From: Magicicada septendecula
Lineage: Eukaryota > Arthropoda > Insecta > Hemiptera > Cicadidae
Assembly (NCBI GenBank): GCA_034769895.1
Contig: CM068373.1
Coordinates: 202,720,134-202,784,133 of the forward strand
Direction of reading: 5' to 3'
DNA length: 64,000 bases
The notes under the pieces are model-generated. The model was given only the letters and a program-made list of their open reading frames with translations, was not told the origin of the DNA and made no database searches. Both the position numbers and the translations under genes were made by a program. This document shows, one piece after another, positions 50,396 through 60,810 of this stretch. Each line of letters starts with the position of its first letter. The first letter of the stretch is position 1.

Positions 50396-51950
50396 TTTGC
50401 CACGTTTTTTGTAGCTTGGTAATTTTTCGATTTATTGTTCGAGTTTTTATTGCCCTGGGAGTCGCTGTCTTTGGCAGTTGTATCAGCTTTGGCTAATTCG
50501 ACCGTTTGAATCGCTCTAATTGGTGCCCCGTCGTTGCCCTTACCCTGCCCCTTTGGTCTACCAATATTTTGTTTACCCTTGTACTCAAAGGTTTTATTTG
50601 GCTGTTTTGACGGTGTTTGGGGTGGAGTAGAACTGGTACTCGGTCTTTGATCCGTTTGCTGATGGTACTGTAGTCGCGTATTCTGCCCTTCATTATTTCG
50701 GCGAAAATCGGGATTATAACGCCACCCACCAAAATCAAAAACCGTCTCACTTTGGGACACTAGAATGAGGAGTTCGTCTACCGTGCGAATACCCTGCGTA
50801 AATACAGCTACTCTAATGTTATGATTAAAATGGTAGGCAAGCTTCGTGACTATGTCAATCTCCGCAAATGCTGGGGTTAAATGCTTCGCGCGTTCGACCT
50901 GCTGGATTATATAATTTTCGGCGGTAATACCCATTTTCTTATCAAATCTGCCATATTCCAGTGCATTGCGCAGAAGTCTTTGGGTATGCGAGTTCCAGTA
51001 CCGGCTTTCAAATTTTTGTTTGAACTCCGCGTATGTGGACACTCTATCGCGTACAATGTTATACCACTTACGCGCCGAATCACGCGTCGCGTTAACCACC
51101 CACTGTATTTTGTCTTGATCTTCTAGTCGGGAACCTACTCTACCCATTTCACTCTCACACGCTAATAAAATTCAATGGGGTTTTCGTTATTTTCCCCCGT
51201 AAAATACACGCGATTTTTCTCGTCGACAGGACCTTGTACCAAAATATTAGGAGCAGATCTCCTCCGTACCTCCTGTCGTACTTTCAAAATCTCGTCGTTT
51301 AACGTTTGTAAGACACTCTCTTTATTAGAGTCAATGTTAGATCGCGTCTCTACAATTGAAGCGTCTAATTTATCTACTCGTCGTTGCGTTTCGGTCACGT
51401 CCGCGTGAATCTTTACCTCTAGGGATTCCATTTTTTTTGAAACCTCTTGGGTTTGCTTTTCGCAGCGGCTTATGTGGTCCTTGAACCGGCCCTCCATACG
51501 TGTTACTTGTTCAATAAACGATTTTTGCATAGTGGTCTCAAAAACCTTAAACCGTTCATTGATTTTAGTATCGACCGTATTTACTCTTTCGCCGATCTCA
51601 GCGACTTTCTCCGTTAATTGTTTATTACTCTCACCGATTTCTACGACTTAAGCGGTCAACTCGTTTACGCTTTCGTCTATTTTCGCAGTTAATTCTTTAC
51701 TACTTTCTTTATTGCTTTGCTTAATCTCGGCGTTTATGTCAGCGTTACTGCGTTCTAATGCTTCGGTTAGACTAACTCTTTGTGTTTCGATATTAGATTT
51801 TAATTCTGCGATATTTAGCTCAGCTTTGGCTGCACTCTGTTCAAATTTCGCGTCTATTTTCTCAAATCTCGAGTTCATATTAGCGGTCAAATCCGCACTC
51901 ATTTTCTCGTTCATTTGCTGTATTTGTTTAAGTATTTTATCCATATCCAT
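50368..51950 (-). pseudogene. gag: gag of unit 6, interrupted
   Basis: A TAA at codon 101 (51648-51650) and the base loss near codon 260 are present, along with the private substitutions shared with unit 5. Units 5 and 6 look like the most recent duplication in the array. Confidence 0.92.
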
Positions 51951-52342
51951 TTTAAATACACAACAATTTCAAATATAAAACAATTTAAAATACACAGAAC
52001 AGTTTCAAATACACACAATAATTTCACTGTTGTACGAACACCAGTCACAAAACTCTTTGGGGATTGTTCAGTTGGACGCCAGCTGTTTTATAAAGTAAAA
52101 CAGCAAAGTTTGTTTTAACGTGTGTAAATTAAATTTAAATTGATTTTAATTAATTTTCTCGAGCCCCACGAGATTGGAGCGCCATTTATAACTTTATTAC
52201 AAATGTGGCGTTTCAATCTCGTTGTGATTTAATTAATTTAATTCAATCGCGCCCCACGTTCCGGGCAAGCCATTTATAACTCTTGTTCGGAACGTGAATT
52301 CAATTTGATGTACGTTTGCCGGGCCCCACGTTGGCCGACATT
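51951..52342 (-). other. Leader of unit 6 with three tRNA-Lys-like motifs
   Basis: The layout is as in unit 7, with the primer-site match at 52324-52340. No gene is seen. Confidence 0.72.
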
Positions 52343-54370
52343 TATAACTCTACTTCTATGCGTTATTGTTATGTCGTGTTGTGTGTGAGTACCTACCTGC
52401 TGTCTGATCTTGCAGATTCTTCCGACTAGGGCGTGTGGATTTTGGATTTGAAGTTCGCAAGCTAGTAATCTCAAATTTATTACAACAACACACAAGATAG
52501 GTTACTTTAAAGGGGGAGAGTTTTCTGAGACTGGTAGGCTTTATCGTACAACAATAAAACACTGTTATACGGGGTAATAAAACGTTATTTATTACTCCAA
52601 CAACACACAAGAATAGAATGGTTATTATATTATGAATTTCTTACAGTCTAAACAATGAATCAATGTTTTTCGATTGGTCAATAGTCGAAAGAAATTGAAC
52701 TCGTTCTTTGGCGAGTGAATTGCAATTTAAATTTTAATTTATTAATTTATTTGAATTTAATTAAATTTATTTAATTAAATTGAATCTAAATGTTCATGAA
52801 ACAAAATATAAAACTCTGAAATTAATTAGAATAATTAATTAAAATAAATTAGACGTGACAGTCTAGTTCACGTTATTTCATTTCTAGTGATTCTACTTCT
52901 GATATACTGCAGTATGATCTAAGATTAGATTGTCAGTTAAGATTTGTATAGCGCTTTTATACTACTTCTATTTCTTAACTATAACTTAATAATGACTTAA
53001 ACTGCTATACAGATTATCACAACGAATTTACTTTTTAATTACTAGAGTCTTTGCTTTTTGTTTGGTACCTGAATTATTTGAATTACAATGTTTTAATTGA
53101 AAAATAGAAAATTTGATCTGAAAAATAAATAAGTGGATTTTGCTTTCCTGTTACTGAAGAGGATGTCGTCCCGATTTGTCCCTCGTCGATTCGAGTCCTT
53201 GGTTAGAGAAAGTAATCTGCTTAGAACTGCTGGATTCGGTCGTGGAGTTCAAAATTCGGCAACACTCTGCTTCCTTGCTGTTTGTGAATATTTTAACGTC
53301 TGCTGCTGTCCGCTGGAACTGCTTCCTGTCCCTCGTCGATTCGCACGTTGCACGTCAGCGTGTGTGTGTGTGTGTGCTTCGTTCGGGTGGTCGCTCTGCT
53401 CGTCAGCTGTTCACCAATGATTTAGACGGCCTCTCTGCTGTATTCTTGAAGTCTGGTCTTGAAGTCTGGTGGATCTCTTGCGCTCTTGCGTGCTTATGAC
53501 TAACTGGTAGTACACAATAAGCTTGGTTGATGTACTGAAGAGTATCTCGCCTTTATGCAACAATTACGAGCTATACAGATGATCTGTACTTAGTGTGTTC
53601 GTAATTGCGTGTGTGTTGACCACGTAGAGTCTTCTTGTTGATCTTCACCACTTTGGTTACTAGACGATCGAAGGACTACGTCTTAACTTCGTGAGTACTG
53701 GCAAAAGAGTGATCTTTCAGCCCATAAACACCTCGCTGGCCGGGGCTCGCGTCAAGTGATTTCATTGGCTGACACACTCTCCCTACTACATAAAATTTGA
53801 ATTCCCTTGGTCCGTGAGAATGAAGTTAGGTTCCCACAGACGGAGAATTGATATTATTTCTAATATTACTATCAGCGGAACTAATTTTGTCGCTCCGGAT
53901 TTCCTGTGCTTATTTAATTTTCCAATAACTCGGTTGCAAACCAAGTTGTGTGAAATCTAAAATATACAATCGGTCAGAAATTATTATCTTTATAACATAC
54001 TAAAATCTCATTACTGTAACTCTATTTTTAAAGAAGTTATTCAATTATATTTAATTAACTCTTTCATTTGTTAATTATATCGCGTAAAATTTGCACATGC
54101 CATTATTAATATTTCGGTAAACATTTTGGCTATGTTGGATTTCGCCTTTATTTATTAGTTTCCAAGATATTAATGATTAACAGTTTGGGTGTGGTCGCTT
54201 CCTTGTACAGCGAACTGATTACATAATGACCACGTGTGCGTTGCTTTACAAAGCATTATTTTCAACGCTCTACATTCAAATGGAGTTTTGACTGTTATAT
54301 TTTATTTAAATATGCTTTCAGTATGCGGTAAACATATAACCCCAAATAGTTAATATTTGGTGCTGTTATA
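52343..54370 (-). repeat. LTR 7 (shared by units 6 and 7)
   Basis: It is 2028 bp with TATAAC/GTTATA ends and the second-group markers of LTRs 5 and 6. It is the 3' LTR of unit 7. Compared with LTR 8, the 5' LTR of the same unit, it shows about 17 substitutions and three length changes by eye. Confidence 0.85.
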
Positions 54371-54974
54371 TATTCCCACACCCGCTTTAAAAAAAAATGA
54401 ATGTAATAATTACAGTTATTTTTTTTTTCTTAATCATTACACACATATTCTGTAATCACTATACTTATTATCTATACATTGTACTACTTATTCAAAAGAA
54501 AAACATACATGTGTGTTAATGTTATTTCATTACATACAACTTAATTCTACATACACTTATTAACAATATTACATTTGCAATCATTTGTGTATTAATGTTT
54601 TTAGAACGGCTGATATCTTTGTTTGTAAACAGTGGCGCGTGTGCAAAGGAATTTGCTGACAGTTTATTTACAACCGTTATCGCCCGCTGCTGGCTAATTG
54701 CTTGACCTACTTTCAAATGTCGGTCAGGTAGTTATCGCGTGACGTAACCATTTCCTGCTGTGTGTTCGTTCGGTTCTACACGCCCGCTGTTTATCGCGAT
54801 AGAAAAGCATTATTATTACTACACAAGCTATCTACAATTATTATTAATAATATTATGCATCACAAGTTATTTATTTTAATTTTAATTATTATAATACAAT
54901 TACTATTAACTCTAAATACTATTTATTTTTTTAAAGTCTTATTATTTCGTCGCGACGCGCTTTGGAATGCCATG
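54371..54974 (-). other. 3' non-coding region of unit 7 with polypurine tract
   Basis: The polypurine tract is at 54371-54387. There is no env. It carries the same markers as units 5 and 6. Confidence 0.72.
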
Positions 54975-57900
54975 CTACTCAAAGTATTTTCTCAAAGAGC
55001 TCGCATGGTATTTACCGATCGTTTTCGTTCGGTCGAGCGTCGTAACGATAAACGTGTGAGGCGCGAGTTGTTGAGCCAACAGATAGGGACCATTATATAA
55101 ACGAAAAAACTTTGCGGCCACATTTATGTCTCTTCGGCCTACAGGATTCGCCTTGAGCAGTACTTTCTCACCTACTACAAAGTTCGTTAGTTTATGAGTA
55201 GTATTGAACTTGTCCGCCCTTTTTCGCCCTTTTTCAACTATTCTTTCCCTCACAAGTTGATTTTTACATTGCACCGGCAGAGGTAGATTATAAGTCTTTG
55301 GCCTACTTAAATAATTATTCCAAAACCTCTCTGGCGTGGTTCCAGAGTCTAATTCTGCTGGTGTGTATTCCGTGGTATCGTGATAACTCTCATTTATTGC
55401 CTTTTCGAAGAATGGTAAGAACTCGGGCCATTTACTTTGTTCCTTATAGCAATAGATACGGAACATTTTACCGATTTCCCGATTCACCCTTTCGGCAAGG
55501 TTTCCCTGTGGTCGTCGTATCGAGGTTAGGACTGCTTTGATACCGTTACATTCCAGGGTGGCTGCCCAGTGTTTGTTTTGGAACTGCTGTCCCTGGTCAC
55601 TAAGTACGTTCCTTATTGGTCCATGTTGTGGGATATACTTATTAAGTATAATATTTAAAACGGACTTTGTGGTGGGCCTAGGGATCGCATAAAGGCTAAC
55701 TTTTTTAGTAAACACATCGACGCAAACTACCATGTGTTTTAGATTTCTGGTCGCCTTGGGTAATGGTCCCAGAAAGTCGATGGCGATCATCTGTCCCTTA
55801 CCTTCCGTTATCACATTGGCCATGGGAACGTAAGTGTGCAAGTTTGGTACTTTCGCTGTTTGACATGGATAACATGTTTTTAACAATTTCTTAACCCTAC
55901 GGTACATGTTTGTAATTGTAAAATCCTCCTGCAATATTTTGACACATTTTACAGGAGATGCGTGCGCCATTTTTATATGTAAAGATTGTGTTATACACGC
56001 AAGCATCGCTGGAGACAATACCACTTTCCATTCGCCCTGTAACAATTTATACAATATATTGTCTTGTATAAGATAGTGAGGATTTGGGTGAGCTGCTAAC
56101 ATTAGCTTTTTAGCAAGGAGTGCGATGTTATCGTCCTGCTCGCGTCCTAAGTTCTGTAGCATATTAGTAGCTTCAGGCGCGACCGTGTATTGCATATTTA
56201 ACACTCTCAACTCGTCAGCTGCTTCATATACCTCCTCCTTTTCTACGGGCGGATATCTACTTAGAGTGTCTGCGGTGGTATTCTCTGATCCTTTGCAATA
56301 TTTAATAGTGAATGAGTACTCCTGAATAGCTAACACCCATCGTGTTAGTCGGGAATTTGCTAATCGACATTTTAATATAAACGATAACGCCTGATTATCA
56401 GTGTGGATCTCGAAATGGGTACCGTATAGGTAGTGTCTGAATTTTCTGAGTGCGTTTATTATGGCGAGTATTTCTTTCTCAGAAGTACAATAGTGCAACT
56501 CAGCGCCTTTGAGCGTTCTATTGGCGTATGGTACAACATGAAGACTACCTTGTTCGTCTTCTTGGTGCAACACGGCGCCGATAGCGTACTCGCTAGCGTC
56601 AGTGTACATTACGTACTTCCTACCCTGCTGTGGATGGAACAATTGTAAATTAGATTGGAACAGGCCCTTAACCCTCTCAAACGCATCGTTCTGTTCAGAA
56701 CCCCATTTCCACTTTATATTTTTGCGTACCAGCTGTAGCAAGGGGACTGTATATTCGGCGTATTTGCTGGTGAATTTCCTGTAGTATCCCGTGAGTCCAA
56801 GGAATGCTCGCAGTGCTTTGAGGTTCTTGGGCACCGGGAACTCCACAATACTCCGGAGCTTTTCTGGGTCCGTACTGATACCTGTAGCTGAGATTATATG
56901 TCCCAGGAACTTCATTTGAGACTTTACAAACTCGCACTTGTGTAGTTTGAGCTTGATGTTGGCTAACCTCAGCTTCTGGAAGACGCTCCGCAGATGCTCG
57001 AAGTGTTCCTCCAACGTGCGGGATATGACGAGGATGTCATCAACGAATATTACAGTGTATGGGTCTACCTCAGGTCCTAGAGCTCTCTCGAGGCATCTTA
57101 CAATCGCAGCGAGACTCGTGCTAAGGCCAAAAGGTACCACCTTGTGCTGATAGCATTTGTTATTGAATATAAATGCTGTATACTTACGATCTTGCTCACA
57201 CAGCGGGACCTGCCAGAAGCTTGCTGTTAGATCTAACTTCGTGAGGTACCTGGCTCCTTCACATTTAATGAAGAGATCCTCCGCTGTCGGTGCGCAGTCA
57301 AACTCTTTCTCTACCAGACTGTTTAAGTTCCTCATATCCAGTCTTCTTGCGGACGACCAGCAGTGGGTTGAGGAAGCTGCTATTAGATCTTTCAATAATA
57401 TCTTCCTCCAACATCCGCTGTATCTCCTGCTGGACCTCGGCCTGGTATTTTATAGGGACCTGGTAAATTCTCCTTATGAACTTCTCCGGCTCTGTGAGGT
57501 GGATTCTGTGTTCATACACTGACGAGATTGAGTGCTCTTCACTGAAGATATCGCTGAATTCTTCTTGCAGCGACGACAATCTCCGTTCAGTTCGGGAATC
57601 TAAGGTTGTCTCTCCCTCTTCACATTCTTTATAATGAATTACTTGTTTTGGTGGCCGTGTGATTTTAATTGGGTCACCATGGTTTTGTGTGTGTGTATGT
57701 GTGTTCAATTTAAAAGTGTAACTAACATTGTCAATGGTACATTTTAATAAGTGTTCACTGGTGTTAATTTCCGCACGTATTTGTTCTAATACATCTACCC
57801 CCAATAACATATCACATATTAAATTGTTTATACCCACTACACACACTTCAAATTGCACTTTGTCTAGCATGATAGTTAGATAGTATTGAGTGTCAATTTT

Positions 57901-58278
57901 TTCTTTTGTATCGGTAGCGGTTCGTATATAAAATTGATTGATTGGGAGTGATGGGGCCGTACGAAAATATTTTTTATTGGCACGCAGGAACCTTTCACTG
58001 ACGCCGGAAACAACGCTACCGGTATCCAACAAAATTTGTGTGGGAACGCTATTGACAAAGGCGTGTAACACCGGACACGCCGCACTCACGGGCCTTTGTT
58101 GCGTGGGACCGGATTCTAGTAACGGATCCCTGACGTCCGGTGGGAACACATTATTAACGGGCACACAAGTTACATAATTAAAAGTACACATTTCACACAA
58201 TATATAATCCTTATAATTAACATGCTTATATTTACAAAATTTTGCAGAATTTATAGCGCGTCCTCGCTGGATGCGCAT
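54975..58278 (-). pseudogene. pol: pol of unit 7, broken by the 20-bp deletion
   Basis: The deletion junction is at 57337-57341. Open parts are 57298-58278 and 54975-57395. This unit has the only intact gag, so the two essential genes are never intact together in the window. The gag-pol overlap and the frameshift signals remain. Confidence 0.94.
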
Positions 58279-59834
58279 TTTGCCACGTTTTTTGTAGCTT
58301 GGTAATTTTTCGATTTATTGTTCGAGTTTTTATTGCCCTGGGAGTCGCTGTCTTTGGCAGTTGTATCAGCTTTGGCTAATTCGACCGTTTGAATCGCTCT
58401 AATTGGTGCCCCGTCGTTGCCCTTACCCTGCCCCTTTGGTCTACCAATATTTTGTTTACCCTTGTACTCAAAGGTTTTATTTGGCTGTTTTGACGGTGTT
58501 TGGGGTGGAGTAGAACTGGTACTCGGTCTTTGATCCGTTTGCTGATGGTACTGTAGTCGCGTATTCTGCCCTTCATTATTTCGGCGAAAATCGGGATTAT
58601 AACGCCACCCACCAAAATCAAAAACCGTCTCACTTTGGGACACTAGAATGAGGAGTTCGTCTACCGTGCGAATACCCTGCGTAAATACAGCAACTCTAAT
58701 GTTATGATTAAAATGGTAGGCAAGCTTCGTGACTATGTCAATCTCCGCAAATGCTGGGGTTAAATGCTTCGCGCGTTCGACCTGCTGGATTATATAATTT
58801 TCGGCGGTAATACCCATTTTCTTATCAAATCTGCCATATTCCAGTTCATTGCGCAGAAGTCTTTGGGTATGCGAGTTCCAGTACCGGCTTTCAAATTTTT
58901 GTTTGAACTCCGCGTATGTGGACACTCTATCGCGTACAATGTTATACCACTTATGCGCCGAATCACGCATCGCGTTAACCACCCACTGTATTTTGTCTTG
59001 ATCTTCTAGTCGGGAACCTACTCTAGCCATTTCACTCTCACACGCTAATAAAAATTCAATGGGGTTTTCGTTATTTTCCCCCGTAAAATACACGCGATTT
59101 TTCTCGTCGACAGGACCTTGTACCAAAATATTAGGAGCAGATCTCCTCCGTACCTCCTGTCGTACTTTCAAAATCTCGTCGTTTAACGTTTGTAAGACAC
59201 TCTCTTTATTAGAGTCAATGTTAGATCGCGTCTCTACAATTGAAGCGTCTAATTTATCTACTCGTCGTTGCGTTTCGGTCACGTCTGCGTGAATCTTTAC
59301 CTCTAGGGATTCCATTTTTTTTGAAACCTCTTGGGTTTGCTTTTCGCAGCGGCTTATGTGGTCCTTGAACCGGCCCTCCATACGTGTTACTTGTTCAATA
59401 AACGATTTTTGCATAGTGGTCTCAAAAACCTTAAACCGTTCATTGATTTTAGTATCGACCGTATTTACTCTTTCACCGATCTCAGCGACTTTCTCCGTTA
59501 ATTGTTTATTACTCTCACCGATTTCCACGACTTTAGCGGTCAACTCGTTTACGCTTTCGTCTATTTTCGCAGTTAATTCTTTACTACTTTCTTTATTGCT
59601 TTGCTTAATCTCGGCGTTTATGTCAGCATTACTGCGTTCTAATGCTTCGGTTAGACTAACTCTTTGTGTTTCGATATTAGATTTTAATTCTGCGATATTT
59701 AGCTCAGCTTTGGCTGCACTCTGTTCAAATTTCGCGTCTATTTTCTCAAATCTCGAGTTCATATTAGCGGTCAAATCCGCACTCATTTTCTCGTTCATTT
59801 GCTGTATTTGTTTAAGTATTTTATCCATATCCAT
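58251..59834 (-). CDS. gag: Gag structural protein of unit 7, intact (527 aa)
   Basis: This is the only uninterrupted gag. Residues 1 to about 235 are rich in E, K, Q, N and heptad-spaced hydrophobics and should form a long coiled coil; around 85-130 the phrase ELTAK / EIGE / LTEK recurs as an imperfect repeat. Residues about 255-430 look like the retrotransposon Gag capsid core (Trp-rich start, KFESRYW, HxxxL-type helices). Residues 430-527 are low-complexity, rich in Q, T, S, N and K, probably the nucleic-acid-binding tail. There is no CCHC zinc knuckle. Gag assembles the particle that packages element RNA. The ATG at 59834 is the first in frame and is conserved in all units. Compared with the other copies it has AAA at codon 101 and the full A5 run at 59050-59054. 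Confidence 0.9.
   Translation of the reverse strand: MDMDKILKQIQQMNEKMSADLTANMNSRFEKIDAKFEQSAAKAELNIAELKSNIETQRVSLTEALERSNADINAEIKQSNKESSKELTAKIDESVNELTAKVVEIGESNKQLTEKVAEIGERVNTVDTKINERFKVFETTMQKSFIEQVTRMEGRFKDHISRCEKQTQEVSKKMESLEVKIHADVTETQRRVDKLDASIVETRSNIDSNKESVLQTLNDEILKVRQEVRRRSAPNILVQGPVDEKNRVYFTGENNENPIEFLLACESEMARVGSRLEDQDKIQWVVNAMRDSAHKWYNIVRDRVSTYAEFKQKFESRYWNSHTQRLLRNELEYGRFDKKMGITAENYIIQQVERAKHLTPAFAEIDIVTKLAYHFNHNIRVAVFTQGIRTVDELLILVSQSETVFDFGGWRYNPDFRRNNEGQNTRLQYHQQTDQRPSTSSTPPQTPSKQPNKTFEYKGKQNIGRPKGQGKGNDGAPIRAIQTVELAKADTTAKDSDSQGNKNSNNKSKNYQATKNVAKCASSEDAL
58256..58293 (-). promoter_or_regulatory. -1 ribosomal frameshift signal between gag and pol
   Basis: In the gag frame the minus strand reads A AAA AAC (58287-58293), the classical slippery heptamer. 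After a 10-nt spacer, 58256-58276 folds into a hairpin: four GC pairs, one mismatch, three more pairs and a 5-nt loop. Slipping back one base enters the pol frame with no stop before the pol Met codon. Gag would otherwise end at the TAA at 58251-58253. The heptamer is conserved at 3027, 10930, 18833, 26736, 34638, 42521 and 50404 (start positions). Units 5 to 7 differ only by one spacer base. Frameshifting itself is inferred. Confidence 0.75.
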
Positions 59835-60042
59835 TTTAAATACACAACAATTTCAAATATAAAACAATTTAAAATACACAGAACAGTTTCAAATACACAC
59901 AATAATTTCACTGTTGTACGAACACCAGTCACAAAACTCTTTGGGGATTGTTCAGTTGGACGCCAGCTGTTTTATAAAGTAAAACAGCAAAGTTTGTTTT
60001 AACGTGTGTAAATTAAATTTAAATTGATTTTAATTAATTTTC

Positions 60043-60106
60043 TCGAGCCCCACGAGATTGGAGCGCCATTTATAACTTTATTACAAATGTGGCGTTTCAA
60101 TCTCGT
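60043..60106 (-). other. tRNA-Lys-like motif A with long hairpin
   Basis: On the plus strand 60043-60068 reads TCGAGCCCCACG, then AGATTGGAGCGCCA. The first part matches the T-arm of insect tRNA-Lys(CTT) and the last part its CGCCA end, with four extra bases between. Positions 60052-60067 pair with 60091-60106 over 16 bp (two G-T wobbles on plus), leaving a 23-nt loop that begins ATTTATAACT. Confidence 0.6.
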
Positions 60107-60132
60107 TGTGATTTAATTAATTTAATTCAATC

Positions 60133-60180
60133 GCGCCCCACGTTCCGGGCAAGCCATTTATAACTCTTGTTCGGAACGTG
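60133..60180 (-). other. tRNA-Lys-like motif B with long hairpin
   Basis: GCCCCACGTTCCGGGCAAGCCA resembles the tRNA-Lys 3' end with four inserted bases. Positions 60139-60153 pair with 60166-60180 over 15 bp (two G-T wobbles on plus) around a 12-nt loop CCATTTATAACT. Its stem sequence differs from motif A but the pairing is kept. Confidence 0.6.
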
Positions 60181-60207
60181 AATTCAATTTGATGTACGTT
60201 TGCCGGG

Positions 60208-60224
60208 CCCCACGTTGGCCGACA
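60208..60224 (-). other. Likely primer binding site (tRNA-Lys), motif C
   Basis: The plus strand reads CCCCACGTTGGCCGACA, matching 15 of 17 bases of the insect tRNA-Lys(CTT) 3' end as I recall it (CCCCACGTTGGGCGCCA). It lies 2 nt from the LTR edge, where the primer for first-strand DNA should bind on the minus-strand RNA. Motifs A and B are rival candidates. Equivalent sites start at 4947, 12850, 20753, 28656, 36558, 44441 and 52324. Confidence 0.6.
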
Positions 60225-60471
60225 TTTATAACTCTACTTCTATGCGTTATTGTTATGTCGTGTTGTGTGTGAGTACCTACCTGCTGTCTGATCTTGCAGA
60301 TTCTTCCGACTAGGGCGTGTGGATTTTGGATTTGAAGTTCGCAAGCTAGTAATCTCAAATTTATTACAACAACACACAAAATAGGTTACTTTAAAGGGGG
60401 AGAGTTTTCTGAGACTGGTAGGCTTTATCGTACAACAATAAAACACTGTTATATGGGGTAATAAAATGTTG

Positions 60472-60477
60472 TTTATT
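60472..60477 (-). promoter_or_regulatory. Candidate poly(A) signal in LTR 8
   Basis: The minus strand reads AATAAA, about 330 nt downstream of the TATA candidate and 245 nt before the LTR's 3' edge, a plausible place for the end of R. Another AATAAA lies about 110 nt further downstream. Position and motif are the only support. Confidence 0.35.
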
Positions 60478-60802
60478 ACTCCAACAACACACAAGAATAG
60501 AATGGTTATTATATTATGAATTTCTTACAGTCTAAACAATGAATCAATGTTTTTCGATTGGTCAATAGTCGAAAGAAACTGAACTCGTTCTTTGGCGAGT
60601 TAATTGCAATTAAATTTATTTAATTAAATTGAATCTAAATGTTCATGAAACAAAATATAAAACTCTGAAATTAATTAGAATAATTAATTAAAATAAATTA
60701 GACGTGACAGTCTAGTTCACGTTATTTTATTTCTAGTGATTCTACTTCTGATATACTGCAGTATGATCTAAGATTAGATTGTCAGTTAAGATTTGTATAG
60801 CG

Positions 60803-60810
60803 CTTTTATA
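60803..60810 (-). promoter_or_regulatory. Candidate TATA box in LTR 8
   Basis: The minus strand reads TATAAAAG, a consensus TATA box, at the same place in every LTR (5577-5584 in LTR 1). It would put the start of transcription near 60775 and give a U3 of about 1.4 kb. Many insect gypsy elements lack TATA boxes, so this is only a candidate. Confidence 0.38.

Larger units (their letters stand above)
59835..60226 (-). other. Leader of unit 7
   Basis: The 392-bp leader runs from the 5' LTR to the gag start. It holds three related tRNA-Lys-3'-end-like motifs, described separately. Between about 59835 and 60040 the sequence is AT-rich with repeated AAATACAC words. No coding sequence is supported. 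Packaging signals would be expected here from what is known of the family. Confidence 0.75.
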
